Positions 52,766 through 61,391 of a DNA stretch of 64,000 nucleotides are shown piece after piece. Source of the stretch: Streptomyces sp. NBC_00390 (GTDB lineage: Bacteria; Actinomycetota; Actinomycetes; Streptomycetales; Streptomycetaceae); NCBI RefSeq assembly GCF_036057275.1, contig NZ_CP107945.1, forward strand, positions 6,076,001 to 6,140,000, read 5' to 3'. Position numbers and translations under genes: made by a program. Position 1 is the stretch's first letter. Each line of letters opens with the position of its first letter. The notes beneath the pieces are model-generated. The model had not been told where the DNA came from, did not search any database, and saw only the letters and a list, made by a program, of their open reading frames with translations.

Positions 52766-54082
52766 TCAGGCCGCCCTGGACGGCAGATGGCCGGTGAACC
52801 AGTCCGCCGCCAGGGACGAGACCTGCTCAAGCGCCCCCGGTTCCTCGAAGAGATGCGTGGCACCGGGAACGACCTCGACACGGTGCTCGCAGGCCATGAG
52901 GGCAGCCGCCTGGTAGTTGAGTTCGAGTACGAGCGTGTCTCGGCCGCCCACGATCAGCAGCGTGGGGGCGCGCACATCGGCGAGCCAGGAGGCCGCCAGG
53001 TCGGGGCGGCCGCCACGGGACACCACGGCGGCGATGTCCGCCTCCGGTTCCGCCGCGGTCGTCAGGGCCGCCGCCGCACCCGTGCTCGCGCCGAAGCAGC
53101 AGACCGGAAGGCCGTACTCGGTCCGCAGCCACCGGGTCGCGCCGGTGAGCCGCCCGGCGAGGAGCGGGATGTCGAAGACCCGCTCGCGGTCGTTGTCCTC
53201 GCCGGGGGTGAGCAGGTCGAAGAGCAGCGTGCCCAGCCCGGCCCGCTGCAGGTCCTCGGCCACTGCACGGTTGCGCGGGCTGTGCCGGCTACTGCCGCTG
53301 CCGTGCGCGAAGGCCACGATCGCGGGCGCGTCGTGGGGGAGCGAGAGATCGCCGGACAGTTCGACACCGGCCGCCCGCACCACCACCTCCGGGTCGGTGC
53401 CGGCCGTGCCCTCGGGATCCGGCGTCCGGCTCCCGGGACCCGTCGGGTCGTGTGCCGCCTCGGCCAGCAAGGCTCCGACCTCCTCGTCGGACGTCTGAGA
53501 GAAGTCCTGGTACCAGCGGCCCACCGATCCGAAGTCGCCCGGAGAGGCCAGACAGACCACGTCGTCCGCCTCCTGCCGCAGCCAGGCCACCGAATCGGCC
53601 GGAGCCAGCGGCACGGCCAGCACGACCCGGGCCGCGCCCTGTGCCCGCGCCACCCGGCACGCCGCCGCAGCGGTGGAACCCGTGGCGACACCGTCGTCGA
53701 CCACGACAGCGGTCCGCCCCTCGACCGGAACCCGCGACCGGTGCCCCCGGTACTGGGCCAGCCGCCGCTCCAGCACCGACCGCTCGGCCTCCTCCACGGC
53801 AGCCTGCTGGCGCTGCCCGACCTGCGCCATCCGCACCACGTCCTCGTTCAGGATCCGCACGCCGCCCTCGCCGATGGCACCGAACCCCAGCTCGGGCTGG
53901 ACGGGCACCCCCAACTTACGGACGACGATCACATCGAGCGGTGCCCCCAGCGCCCGGGCCACCCGGGCCGCCACCGGAACCCCGCCACGCGGCAGCCCCA
54001 GGATCACCGGATCCCGCAGCCCGAGCTTCAGCACCGCATCGGCCAGCTGGTCCCCGGCCGACTCACGATCGACGAACAGCAC
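52766..54082 (-). CDS. Phosphoribosyltransferase fused to an alpha/beta hydrolase
   Basis: 438 residues. The N-terminal domain (about 1-215) is a type I phosphoribosyltransferase with PRPP loop VVVDDGVATGST (residues 127-137) and LPRGGVPVAARVARALG near 30-46. The C-terminal domain (about 235-438) is a dienelactone-hydrolase-like alpha/beta hydrolase with nucleophile Ser333 (GASTG), Asp382 and His410. Both active sites look intact. A GTG start at 54082 has GGGAGG 11 nt upstream. Divergent from the CapA-like gene with 94 bases between. Substrates unknown. Confidence 0.85.
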   Translation of the reverse strand: MLFVDRESAGDQLADAVLKLGLRDPVILGLPRGGVPVAARVARALGAPLDVIVVRKLGVPVQPELGFGAIGEGGVRILNEDVVRMAQVGQRQQAAVEEAERSVLERRLAQYRGHRSRVPVEGRTAVVVDDGVATGSTAAAACRVARAQGAARVVLAVPLAPADSVAWLRQEADDVVCLASPGDFGSVGRWYQDFSQTSDEEVGALLAEAAHDPTGPGSRTPDPEGTAGTDPEVVVRAAGVELSGDLSLPHDAPAIVAFAHGSGSSRHSPRNRAVAEDLQRAGLGTLLFDLLTPGEDNDRERVFDIPLLAGRLTGATRWLRTEYGLPVCCFGASTGAAAALTTAAEPEADIAAVVSRGGRPDLAASWLADVRAPTLLIVGGRDTLVLELNYQAAALMACEHRVEVVPGATHLFEEPGALEQVSSLAADWFTGHLPSRAA

Positions 54083-54176
54083 GGTCCATCTCACCTCCCG
54101 GAAGGTCCCCCTCCAGCTTGCGCTTCCGTCCCGGTCCGGGGCGACCGACACTGGTGGTGGCAGGTGGTGACCGACG

Positions 54177-55142
54177 ATGACCCTCACGATCGCCCTGGCA
54201 GGCGACACGATGCTCGGCCGCGGTGTCGCCGGCCACCTCGACGCGTTCGGACCGGGCTCGCTCTTCGCGCCCGAGCTGAAATCCGTCGTGGACCGGGCGG
54301 ACCTGTTCCTGCTCAACCTCGAATGCTGCGTCTCGGCCCGCGGCCACCGCGCCCGGATACCTGGGAAGCCCTTCTTCTTCAGGGCGCCGCCGTCCGCCGC
54401 CGAGGCCCTCGCACTCCTTGGCGTGGATGTCGTCACCCTGGCCAACAACCACGCGCTCGACTACGGTCCGGAAGCTCTCGACGACACCCTGTCACTGCTC
54501 GCCGACGCGGGCATCGGGACGGTCGGAGCGGGCCCCGACGCCGCCCGCGCCCGTGCGCCGCTGGTCCTGAAGGCCGGCGGACTGCGCATCGGGCTGCTGG
54601 GCATCGCCGACCACCCCGAGGAGTTCGCCGCGGGACCGGACACCCCCGGCACCGCCTATGCCGACCTCCACCACGGCGTACCGCCCTGGCTCACCGAAGC
54701 CGTCCGCGACCTGCGCGAGGACACGGACATCACCCTGGTCACCGCCCACTGGGGTCCGAACATGGCCCCCCGCCCCGTCCGCGACGTCGAGCGCTCCGCC
54801 CCCACCCTGCTGGACGCCGGCGCCGACCTGGTCATCGGCCACTCCGCCCATGTCTTCCAGGGCTTCACCGGCCGCGTCCTGTTCGACCTCGGCGACTTCA
54901 TCGACGACTACGCGGTCGATCCCCGCCTCCGCAACGACCTCGGCCTGCTCTTTCTCGCCACTCTGGAAGGCCGCACCCTCCGGCGCGTGGACGCGTACCC
55001 CATCGCCCTCGACTACTGCCACACCCGTCCCGCCGCCCCCGACGAGTACGCGTGGATCCGCTCCCGCCTCACCCGAGCGTGCGCCCCCTTCGGCACGAAG
55101 GTGACCGACGAGGGCGACTGTCTGACGGCCCGGTGGGCCTGA
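54177..55142 (+). CDS. CapA/PGA-synthesis-like metallophosphatase
   Basis: 321 residues. Typical CapA motifs are AGDTMLGRGV (7-17), FLLNLECCVS (about 43-52), TLANNHALDYG (about 85-95), VTAHWG and GHSAHVFQG, the metal ligands of the calcineurin-like fold. CapA proteins are linked to poly-gamma-glutamate export or cell-wall modification. There is no signal peptide, so it may be cytosolic here. It is divergent from the phosphoribosyltransferase-hydrolase gene. Confidence 0.88.
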   Translation: MTLTIALAGDTMLGRGVAGHLDAFGPGSLFAPELKSVVDRADLFLLNLECCVSARGHRARIPGKPFFFRAPPSAAEALALLGVDVVTLANNHALDYGPEALDDTLSLLADAGIGTVGAGPDAARARAPLVLKAGGLRIGLLGIADHPEEFAAGPDTPGTAYADLHHGVPPWLTEAVRDLREDTDITLVTAHWGPNMAPRPVRDVERSAPTLLDAGADLVIGHSAHVFQGFTGRVLFDLGDFIDDYAVDPRLRNDLGLLFLATLEGRTLRRVDAYPIALDYCHTRPAAPDEYAWIRSRLTRACAPFGTKVTDEGDCLTARWA

Positions 55143-55413
55143 CGGACAAGGCCGCGCGCACGCAGCCCCGCATGCCACGGGCCCCGCCGCCCTCGTACGC
55201 ATGGTCGACGCAGTGTGACGTGTCACAGACAACCAGACCGACCCTGTGGGAGTTTCAACTTCGCTGCTTCGTATCGGAGTTGCTGACGAGCTGACGGTGA
55301 CGACCGGACGCCACGCGAAACCCATCGGTCCACCCCGCGGGGCCGAGGACCGGAATCGCGGGCCGACGGGGCATCAGGCTCGGCACGGTCTGCCCGCACG
55401 TGGAGAGGATCGA

Positions 55414-56283
55414 ATGAGCACCCTGGAAGCCATGACCTTCGACCAGGTGGTCGACACGGACCGGTACCCCCTGTCGGAACCCGAGAGCGCCGAGGCGCAG
55501 GCCGTCGTATCCCGTGCCCGGCGCGAACTGGCCGGCCTCGGCTGCACCGTGCTGCCCGACTTCATCCGCCCGTCCCTGCGCGACGTCCTGCGCGAGGAGT
55601 GTTCGGCCATCGCCCCGCGGGCGCACTTCGACGTCGAAACGGTCAACGTCTACAACATCGCGGTGGACTCCGCCCTGCCGGAGGACCACCCCGGCCGCAG
55701 GACCTTCCAGCGGGGCAACGCGTTCGTCGCGCGCGACCGTGTCCCCGAGGGCGCCCTCGTCGGCCGGCTCTACTCCCACACGGTGTTCCAGCACTTCATC
55801 GCCCGCTGCTTCGGGCTGCCTCAGCTGCACGAGCTGGCGGACCCGCTCTCCGGGCTGGTCCTCAACGTCGTCCAGCCGGGCATGGAGCACCCCTGGCACT
55901 TCGACACCAACGAGTTCACCGTCAGCATGCTCACCCAGCAGGCTCAGTCCGGCGGCGACTTCGAGTACTGCCCGAACATCAGGTCCGCGCAGGACGAGCG
56001 CTTCGACGACGTCCGTGACGTCCTGGACGGCCGCGGCGAGCGGCTGATCCGGCGCCTCCCACTACAGCCCGGTGACCTGCAGCTTTTCAAGGGCCGCTAC
56101 TCGCTGCACCGGGTGAGCCCGGTGCGGGGCGAGACCGCCCGTCACTCCGCGATCTTCGCCTACAGCGAGCGCCCCGGCGTCATCGGCAGCGTGGCACGGA
56201 CCCGGCAGCTCTTCGGCCGCGTACTGCCCGAGCACCTGGCGGCCGAGGGCCGGGCCGTCAGGGGGGACCGGCTGCTGGACTAG
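55414..56283 (+). CDS. BesD/ArpA-like Fe(II)/2-oxoglutarate oxygenase
   Basis: 289 residues of the 2OG-oxygenase group that includes BesD/HalD lysine halogenases and ArpA. The iron site reads H162-F-D164 (WHFDTNEF) with the distal His232 (SLHRVSP) and Arg243 for the 2OG carboxylate. Halogenases of this family have Gly in place of the Asp; here Asp is kept, so hydroxylation is expected. Likely acts on a free amino acid (inference). Start ATG 55414 has GGAGAGGA 4 nt ahead. First gene of a three-gene plus-strand cassette. Confidence 0.85.
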   Translation: MSTLEAMTFDQVVDTDRYPLSEPESAEAQAVVSRARRELAGLGCTVLPDFIRPSLRDVLREECSAIAPRAHFDVETVNVYNIAVDSALPEDHPGRRTFQRGNAFVARDRVPEGALVGRLYSHTVFQHFIARCFGLPQLHELADPLSGLVLNVVQPGMEHPWHFDTNEFTVSMLTQQAQSGGDFEYCPNIRSAQDERFDDVRDVLDGRGERLIRRLPLQPGDLQLFKGRYSLHRVSPVRGETARHSAIFAYSERPGVIGSVARTRQLFGRVLPEHLAAEGRAVRGDRLLD

Positions 56284-56358
56284 CAGGCGGCGAGGAGGTT
56301 CAGGCGCTGCAGGCCGTTCCCGTTCCCACACTCTGCGATCCACGGAGGAGCAAGCCCC

Positions 56359-57204
56359 GTGCAGTTCGACGCCACCGGAAAAGTCACGCTCGACCACATC
56401 TACTCGCAGCCCGATCCGCGTACCTACTTCCGCGTGCTGCGCCCGCTCGGATACTGCGTTCCGCAGCAGGCAAAGCCCTACTTCGCGAAGTTCATCCAGG
56501 AGTACCGGGAGTCCCGGCAGGTGGCCGTACCGAAGGTGCTGGACATCGGCTGCTCCTACGGGATCAACGCCGCGCTGCTGAAGTACGACGCGACGATGGA
56601 CGAGCTGTACGCCCGCTACGACGACCCGGAGCACGAGGCGGACAGCCGCGACGTCCTGCTGGCCCGCGACCGTGAGCTGTCCCGTTCGCGCCGGCCCGCC
56701 CAGGGCATACGCTTCACCGGCCTCGACGCTTCCGGCAGTGCGCTGTCGTACGCCCTCGAGGCCGGGTTCCTCGACGACGCGGTCAACGCCGACCTGGAGA
56801 ACAACGAGCCCACACCCCACCAGCGGGACCAGCTCGCGGGGACGGACCTGGTCATCTCGACGGGCTGCATCGGCTACGTCACCGAGCGTACCCTCGCCAG
56901 GGTCGTCGAGGCACAGGGCGGACGCCGGCCCTGGATGGCGCACTTCGTGCTGCGGATGTTCCCGTTCGACCCCGTCGAGCGGGCCCTGGCCGGCCTGGGC
57001 TACCGGACCGTCCGGGTCGAAGAGGTCTTCAAGCAGCGGCAGTTCGCCTCCCCGCAGGAGCAGGCACTCGTGCTCGACAGCATGTCGGCCGCCGGGGTGG
57101 ATGCGAGGGGCCTGGAAGCGGAAGGCTGGCTCTACGCACAGCTCCACCTTTCCCAGCCGGACGACACGCAGCATTCCGACGAACCGAATCGAGAACAGAA
57201 GTGA
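56359..57204 (+). CDS. Class I SAM-dependent methyltransferase of the cassette
   Basis: 281 residues. Motif I VLDIGCSYGINAALL at about 60-74, an acidic loop, and DLVISTGCIGYVTERTLARVVE around 180 where motif IV is expected. The SAM site looks complete. GTG start with GGAGGAG 8 nt ahead; its stop overlaps the acyltransferase start (GTGA), proving a coupled unit. Lies between an oxygenase and an O-acyltransferase, so it probably methylates the same small molecule, for example an amine on a lysine-derived substrate (inference). Confidence 0.85.
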   Translation: MQFDATGKVTLDHIYSQPDPRTYFRVLRPLGYCVPQQAKPYFAKFIQEYRESRQVAVPKVLDIGCSYGINAALLKYDATMDELYARYDDPEHEADSRDVLLARDRELSRSRRPAQGIRFTGLDASGSALSYALEAGFLDDAVNADLENNEPTPHQRDQLAGTDLVISTGCIGYVTERTLARVVEAQGGRRPWMAHFVLRMFPFDPVERALAGLGYRTVRVEEVFKQRQFASPQEQALVLDSMSAAGVDARGLEAEGWLYAQLHLSQPDDTQHSDEPNREQK

Positions 57205-59027
57205 AGAACAGTCAGGGCACAGCAGGTACGACCTTCTCCCTGGAGGACAGCCTGCCGCGCGTGCCGCTGCCCACGCTCGAGGCGAGCTGCGCGAGGTTCC
57301 TCGCCTGGTGCGCGCCGTTGCTGACCGCCGACGAACGGGCGGCGACCGAGGCGGAGGTGGCCGCCTTCCTCGAGCCCGACGGCCCCGGCCGGGTGCTGCA
57401 CGCGGCGCTGGAGGAGTACGACGCCACGGAGGGCGTGCACAGCTGGCTCGACACCTTCTGGCCGTACCGCTACCTGGGCCGCCGGGACCGGATCGCCCTC
57501 AACGCCAACTTCTTCTTCCTGTTCCAGGACTCCGGCAGGGCCCAGGTGGAGCGGGCGGCCGGGCTCATCGCCGGTGCTCTCGCCCACAAGCGGCAGCTCG
57601 ACCAGGAGCTCGTCCCGCCGGTGGTGCAGCGCGGCGTTCCCCAGTCGATGGTGCAGAACAAGTTCCTCTTCTCCGCCACCCGGATCCCCGGCGTGCGGCA
57701 GGACACCGTCCGCGCCCCGTACAGCGCCGAGCGGCCGGGCCCGTCCGACGCCCGGCACATCGTGGTGTTCTCCCGGGGAGGCATGTTCCGGCTGGACGTG
57801 TTCGGTCCGGACGGCGCTCCGCACAGCCTCGGCGACCTCGAGGCGGGGCTGCGTGCCGTGATGAAGGCCGGTGCCGAGCCGCCCGCCGCGGACACCTCGG
57901 TGGGCCACCTCACCACCATGGCCCGTGCGGAGTGGGCGACGGCCAGGGAGGCCCTGCTCGCCTGCCACCCCCGCAACGCCGAAGCGCTGGAGGACGTGGA
58001 GAGCGCGCTGTTCTGCGTCGCTCTGGAGGACTTCGCGCCCGACAGCATCCAGGACGCCTGCGACGAGCTGCTGTACGGCGACCGTGGCAACCGCTGGTTC
58101 GACAAGGCCGTGACCTTCATCGTCTTCGCGGACGGCCGGGCGGGTATCAACGTCGAGCACTGCGAGCTGGACGGGACCACCATCCTCAGCTTCACCGACG
58201 CCCTGCTCGGCACCCCGGCCGAGGAGCACTCCCGGCGCTCGGGAGCCCTCTCCCAGGGGCAGCCGGCGCTGGAGCCGATCGTGTTCGAGCTGGACGACGC
58301 CCTGCGGGCCCAAGTGCGCGCCGCGGCGGACGCGTTCGCCGCCTACGGCGAGGCCACGGCGACGAGGACGGTGTCGTTCGCGGACTTCGGCAGCTCCGCG
58401 GCCAAGGCACTGGGGGTGTCGCCGGACGCGTTCGTCCAGGTCGCCTACCAGCTCGCCCACCAGCGCGCGAAGGGCCATCTGGGAGCCACGTACGAGTCGA
58501 TCGCCACCCGTCAGTACCGCAACGGGCGCACCGAGGCGATGCGCGTCGTCACCCCCGAGATGCAGGCGTTCGTCACGGCGATGGACGACCCGGCGGCGGA
58601 CGCAGCCACCCGGCGCGGCGCCCTCCGGGCCGCAGCCGCCCAGCATGTGGCGCGGGCGAAGGACTGCCAGGCCGGACAGGTGCCCGAGCAGCACCTGTGG
58701 GAGCTGGAGCTGATCCAGCGCCGGCGCGGGGCGGAACTGGGTGTGACCGAGCAGCCCGCGCTGTACCGGACGCCGGGCTGGCTGACGATGCGGGACGACT
58801 ACCTGAGCACCAGTTCCGCGCCGTCCGTCAACATCCAGTACTTCGGCTTCGGATCGACGAGCAGCCGGTGCATCGGGGTCGCCTATGTGCTGCTGCCCGA
58901 CCGGTTCAACGTCTATCTGAGCACGCCACAGGCGGTGGCCGGCCAGATGGAGAGGTTCGCCGACGAGCTGGGCAGGGCGCTGGAGGAGATGCGGGAGCTG
59001 CTGGCGTCCGAGCGGTCCGCGGACTGA
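57201..59027 (+). CDS. Choline/carnitine-type O-acyltransferase
   Basis: 608 residues of the carnitine acyltransferase fold, rare in bacteria. Catalytic His320 lies in VEHCELDGTTI; the TYES motif has Tyr431, GRTEAMR has Thr444, and the STS motif is Ser536-Thr537-Ser538. The position equivalent to Arg518 of carnitine acetyltransferase (VPEQHLWEL) is Gln497, so the acceptor carboxylate contact is altered. CoA-dependent acyl transfer to a hydroxyl is expected; the acceptor is probably made by the two upstream genes. GTG start overlaps the methyltransferase stop. Confidence 0.88.
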   Translation: MKNSQGTAGTTFSLEDSLPRVPLPTLEASCARFLAWCAPLLTADERAATEAEVAAFLEPDGPGRVLHAALEEYDATEGVHSWLDTFWPYRYLGRRDRIALNANFFFLFQDSGRAQVERAAGLIAGALAHKRQLDQELVPPVVQRGVPQSMVQNKFLFSATRIPGVRQDTVRAPYSAERPGPSDARHIVVFSRGGMFRLDVFGPDGAPHSLGDLEAGLRAVMKAGAEPPAADTSVGHLTTMARAEWATAREALLACHPRNAEALEDVESALFCVALEDFAPDSIQDACDELLYGDRGNRWFDKAVTFIVFADGRAGINVEHCELDGTTILSFTDALLGTPAEEHSRRSGALSQGQPALEPIVFELDDALRAQVRAAADAFAAYGEATATRTVSFADFGSSAAKALGVSPDAFVQVAYQLAHQRAKGHLGATYESIATRQYRNGRTEAMRVVTPEMQAFVTAMDDPAADAATRRGALRAAAAQHVARAKDCQAGQVPEQHLWELELIQRRRGAELGVTEQPALYRTPGWLTMRDDYLSTSSAPSVNIQYFGFGSTSSRCIGVAYVLLPDRFNVYLSTPQAVAGQMERFADELGRALEEMRELLASERSAD

Positions 59028-59033
59028 CAGGCG

Positions 59034-59079
59034 GCCGGCAGGGGCCGTCACACCACAGCAGGGTGGCGGCCCCTCCGGC
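59034..59079 (+). terminator. Hairpin after the acyltransferase gene
   Basis: Arms GCCGG-CAGGGGCC and GGCCCCTCCGGC pair with a one-base bulge; it begins 7 bases beyond the stop codon. Confidence 0.6.
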
Positions 59080-59164
59080 TTGTCGTCGGCCGGCGGACGA
59101 CGGGCCCGGAAGGGGGGCCGTACGGTCCCGTCCGGGAAATCGGACTGCGTCCGCGCAACGCAAT

Positions 59165-59214
59165 GGGCCGTCGGCCGAGGCCTTCCGGTGAAGGAAGGGC
59201 ACGGCCGACGGCCC
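59165..59214. terminator. Double-stem hairpin between cassette and glnA
   Basis: Outer perfect 13-bp stem (59165-59177 with 59202-59214) enclosing a smaller CCTTCC/GGAAGG stem. Lies 46 bases past the glnA stop on the minus strand and also downstream of the acyltransferase, so it can act in both directions. Confidence 0.8.
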
Positions 59215-59260
59215 ACAGACGGTCCAGGAGAGCGAAAACCCGCTCTGACCTGTGGCGTTC

Positions 59261-60670
59261 TTAGATGTCGAAGTAGAGCTCGAACTCGTGCGGGTGCGGA
59301 CGCAGCTGGATCGGGGCGATCTCGTTCGTCCGCTTGTAGTCGATCCACGTCTCGATCAGGTCCGACGTGAAGACGCCGCCGGCCTGGAGGTACTCGTTGT
59401 CCGCCTCGAGCGCGTCGAGGACCGCCGGGAGCGAGGTCGGGACCTGCGGGACGCCCGCGTGCTCCTCGGGGGCCAGCTCGTAGAGGTCCTTGTCGATCGG
59501 CTCGGCGGGCTCGATCTTGTTCTTCACGCCGTCGAGGCCCGCGAGCAGCAGGGCGGAGAACGCCAGGTACGGGTTGGACGACGGGTCCGGGGCGCGGAAC
59601 TCGACGCGCTTGGCCTTCGGGTTCGAGCCCGTGATCGGGATACGCATGGCCGCCGAGCGGTTGCGCTGCGAGTAGACCAGGTTGACCGGGGCCTCGAAGC
59701 CGGGGACCAGGCGGTGGTACGAGTTCACCGTCGGGTTGGTGAAGGCCAGCAGCGACGGAGCGTGCTTGAGGATGCCGCCGATGTAGTAGCGGGCGGTGTC
59801 CGACAGGCCCGCGTAGCCCTGCTCGTCGTAGAAGAGCGGGGAGCCGCCCTGCCACAGCGACTGGTGGACGTGCATGCCCGAGCCGTTGTCGCCGAAGATC
59901 GGCTTCGGCATGAAGGTCGCGGTCTTGCCGTTGCGCCAGGCGACGTTCTTCACGATGTACTTGAAGAGCATCAGGTCGTCGGCCGCGGCGAGCAGCGTGT
60001 TGAACTTGTAGTTGATCTCGGCCTGGCCGGCGGTGCCGACCTCGTGGTGCTGGCGCTCGACCTGGAGGCCCGCGGCCTCCAGCTCCAGGGAGATCTCGGC
60101 GCGCAGGTCGGCGAAGTGGTCGACCGGCGGGGCGGGGAAGTAGCCGCCCTTGTAGCGGACCTTGTAGCCACGGTTGTCCTCGACCGCGCCGGTGTTCCAG
60201 GCGCCTGCCTCGGAGTCGATGTGGTAGAAGCCCTCGTTCGCCGTGGTGTTGAAGCGCACGTTGTCGAAGACGTAGAACTCGGCCTCGGGGCCGAAGTACG
60301 CGGTGTCCGCGATGCCGGTGGAGGCGAGGTAGGCCTCGGCCTTCTTGGCGATGTTGCGCGGGTCGCGGCTGTACTGCTCGCCCGTGATCGGGTCGTGGAT
60401 GAAGAAGTTGATGTTGACGGTCTTGTCGCGGCGGAACGGGTCGAGACGCGCCGTCGACAGGTCCGCGCGCAGCGCCATGTCGGACTCGTGGATCGCCTGG
60501 AAGCCACGGATCGAGGAGCCGTCGAACGCGAGCTCGTCGTTCGGGTCGAACGCCGTGGCCGGAATCGTGAAGTGCTGCATGACGCCCGGAAGGTCGCAGA
60601 ACCGGACGTCGATCATCTTCACGTCGTTGTCCGCGATGTACTTCTTGGCCTCGTCGGCGTTCTGGAACAT
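59261..60670 (-). CDS. glnA: Glutamine synthetase type I, GlnA
   Basis: 469 residues, the standard GSI-beta length. Beta-grasp with FDGSSIRGF, catalytic domain with FGPEAEFYVF, HHEVGTAGQAEINYKFN (in parts), NGSGMHVHQSLW and NRSAAMRIP. The adenylylation site is Tyr397 in DKDLYELAPEE, the exact known position for GlnE. GlnA assimilates ammonia. A near-perfect GlnR box lies 100-137 bases upstream. The start MFQNADEAKK is used in homologues; upstream frame is non-coding. Confidence 0.97.
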   Translation of the reverse strand: MFQNADEAKKYIADNDVKMIDVRFCDLPGVMQHFTIPATAFDPNDELAFDGSSIRGFQAIHESDMALRADLSTARLDPFRRDKTVNINFFIHDPITGEQYSRDPRNIAKKAEAYLASTGIADTAYFGPEAEFYVFDNVRFNTTANEGFYHIDSEAGAWNTGAVEDNRGYKVRYKGGYFPAPPVDHFADLRAEISLELEAAGLQVERQHHEVGTAGQAEINYKFNTLLAAADDLMLFKYIVKNVAWRNGKTATFMPKPIFGDNGSGMHVHQSLWQGGSPLFYDEQGYAGLSDTARYYIGGILKHAPSLLAFTNPTVNSYHRLVPGFEAPVNLVYSQRNRSAAMRIPITGSNPKAKRVEFRAPDPSSNPYLAFSALLLAGLDGVKNKIEPAEPIDKDLYELAPEEHAGVPQVPTSLPAVLDALEADNEYLQAGGVFTSDLIETWIDYKRTNEIAPIQLRPHPHEFELYFDI

Positions 60671-60769
60671 CCAACTCCTCCTACTCCCACCCGGGGGAGG
60701 GGTGGGGTTGCAGCTCGTCCGTGCGGCCAGTGCGGTGGCACACGCTGGACCCGACCATAGGCAGACCGG

Positions 60770-60807
60770 ATTTCTCAAGCATGACCCATTTGTTTCGCAG
60801 ACGTTAA
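60770..60807 (-). promoter_or_regulatory. GlnR box upstream of glnA
   Basis: On the minus strand: TTAAC-n6-GAAAC-n6-GTCAT-n6-GAAAT. This four-part array matches the Streptomyces GlnR consensus gTnAC-n6-GaAAC-n6-GtnAC-n6-GaAAc at nearly every position. It sits 100-137 bases before the glnA start and supports activation of glnA by GlnR under nitrogen limitation. Confidence 0.85.
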
Positions 60808-60891
60808 CCGGACCGGAGTCAGTGCTGTGTCAAAACCGGTGGAAACACCCCGGCCCGCGGGGGGTGAAACCTGGCCCAGTACCGTGTAGGG

Positions 60892-61359
60892 GTGGACAAG
60901 AGGCAAGCAATCGGATCATGGCTCTCCGGGCCGCGCGCGGCCGCCGAGGACATGGGGGTCGACTTCGGGTACCGGGGCCGGCAGCTCGGTCTGCCGGAGA
61001 GCGGACCGGGTTCCGTGGCTACCTTCGGCCGGCGGTTCGGCGCCCTGCTGGTCGACTGGGGACTGTGCGTCCTGATCGCATACGGCCTGTTCACGGGTGG
61101 TGGCCAGCAGGCGACGTCGAACCGGGCCCTGATCATCTTCCTGGTCCTGAGCCTGCTGACCGTGGGTACCGTCGGCTTCACTCCCGGCAAGCGGCTCTTC
61201 GGACTGCGCGTCATCGCCGAGAACGGCGAGCGGCTCGGTGTCGGCCGGGTCGTCGTGCGCAGTCTGCTGCTGTGCCTGGCGATCCCGGCCCTGGTCTGGG
61301 ACCGCGACGGGCGCGGGCTGCACGACCGCCTCGCCCGCGCCGTGCAGGTGCGGATCTAG
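60892..61359 (+). CDS. RDD-family membrane protein
   Basis: 155 residues. RDD domain with FGRRFGALLVDWGLCVLIAYGLF at the start (in parts FGRRFGALLVDW), then NRALIIFLVLSLLTVGTVGFTPGKRLFGLRVI, LLLCLAIPALVWDRDGRGLHDRLA near the end, giving three to four transmembrane helices. It is divergent from glnA with 221 bases between. RDD proteins may be transporters; function here unknown. GTG start weakly preceded by AGGGG. A long hairpin follows. Confidence 0.9.
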   Translation: MDKRQAIGSWLSGPRAAAEDMGVDFGYRGRQLGLPESGPGSVATFGRRFGALLVDWGLCVLIAYGLFTGGGQQATSNRALIIFLVLSLLTVGTVGFTPGKRLFGLRVIAENGERLGVGRVVVRSLLLCLAIPALVWDRDGRGLHDRLARAVQVRI

Positions 61360-61391
61360 CCGATCCGGCGGCGGAACGAGCCGGAGGACGG

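Noticed and set aside
57132..60674. 1,180-codon minus-strand frame spanning the acyltransferase and glnA
   Set aside because: It runs out of frame through glnA and antisense to the acyltransferase; not coding.
60828..60833. TTGACA on the minus strand as a glnA -35 box
   Set aside because: The only matching -10 would be GTTAAC at 19-base spacing inside the GlnR box; not convincing.
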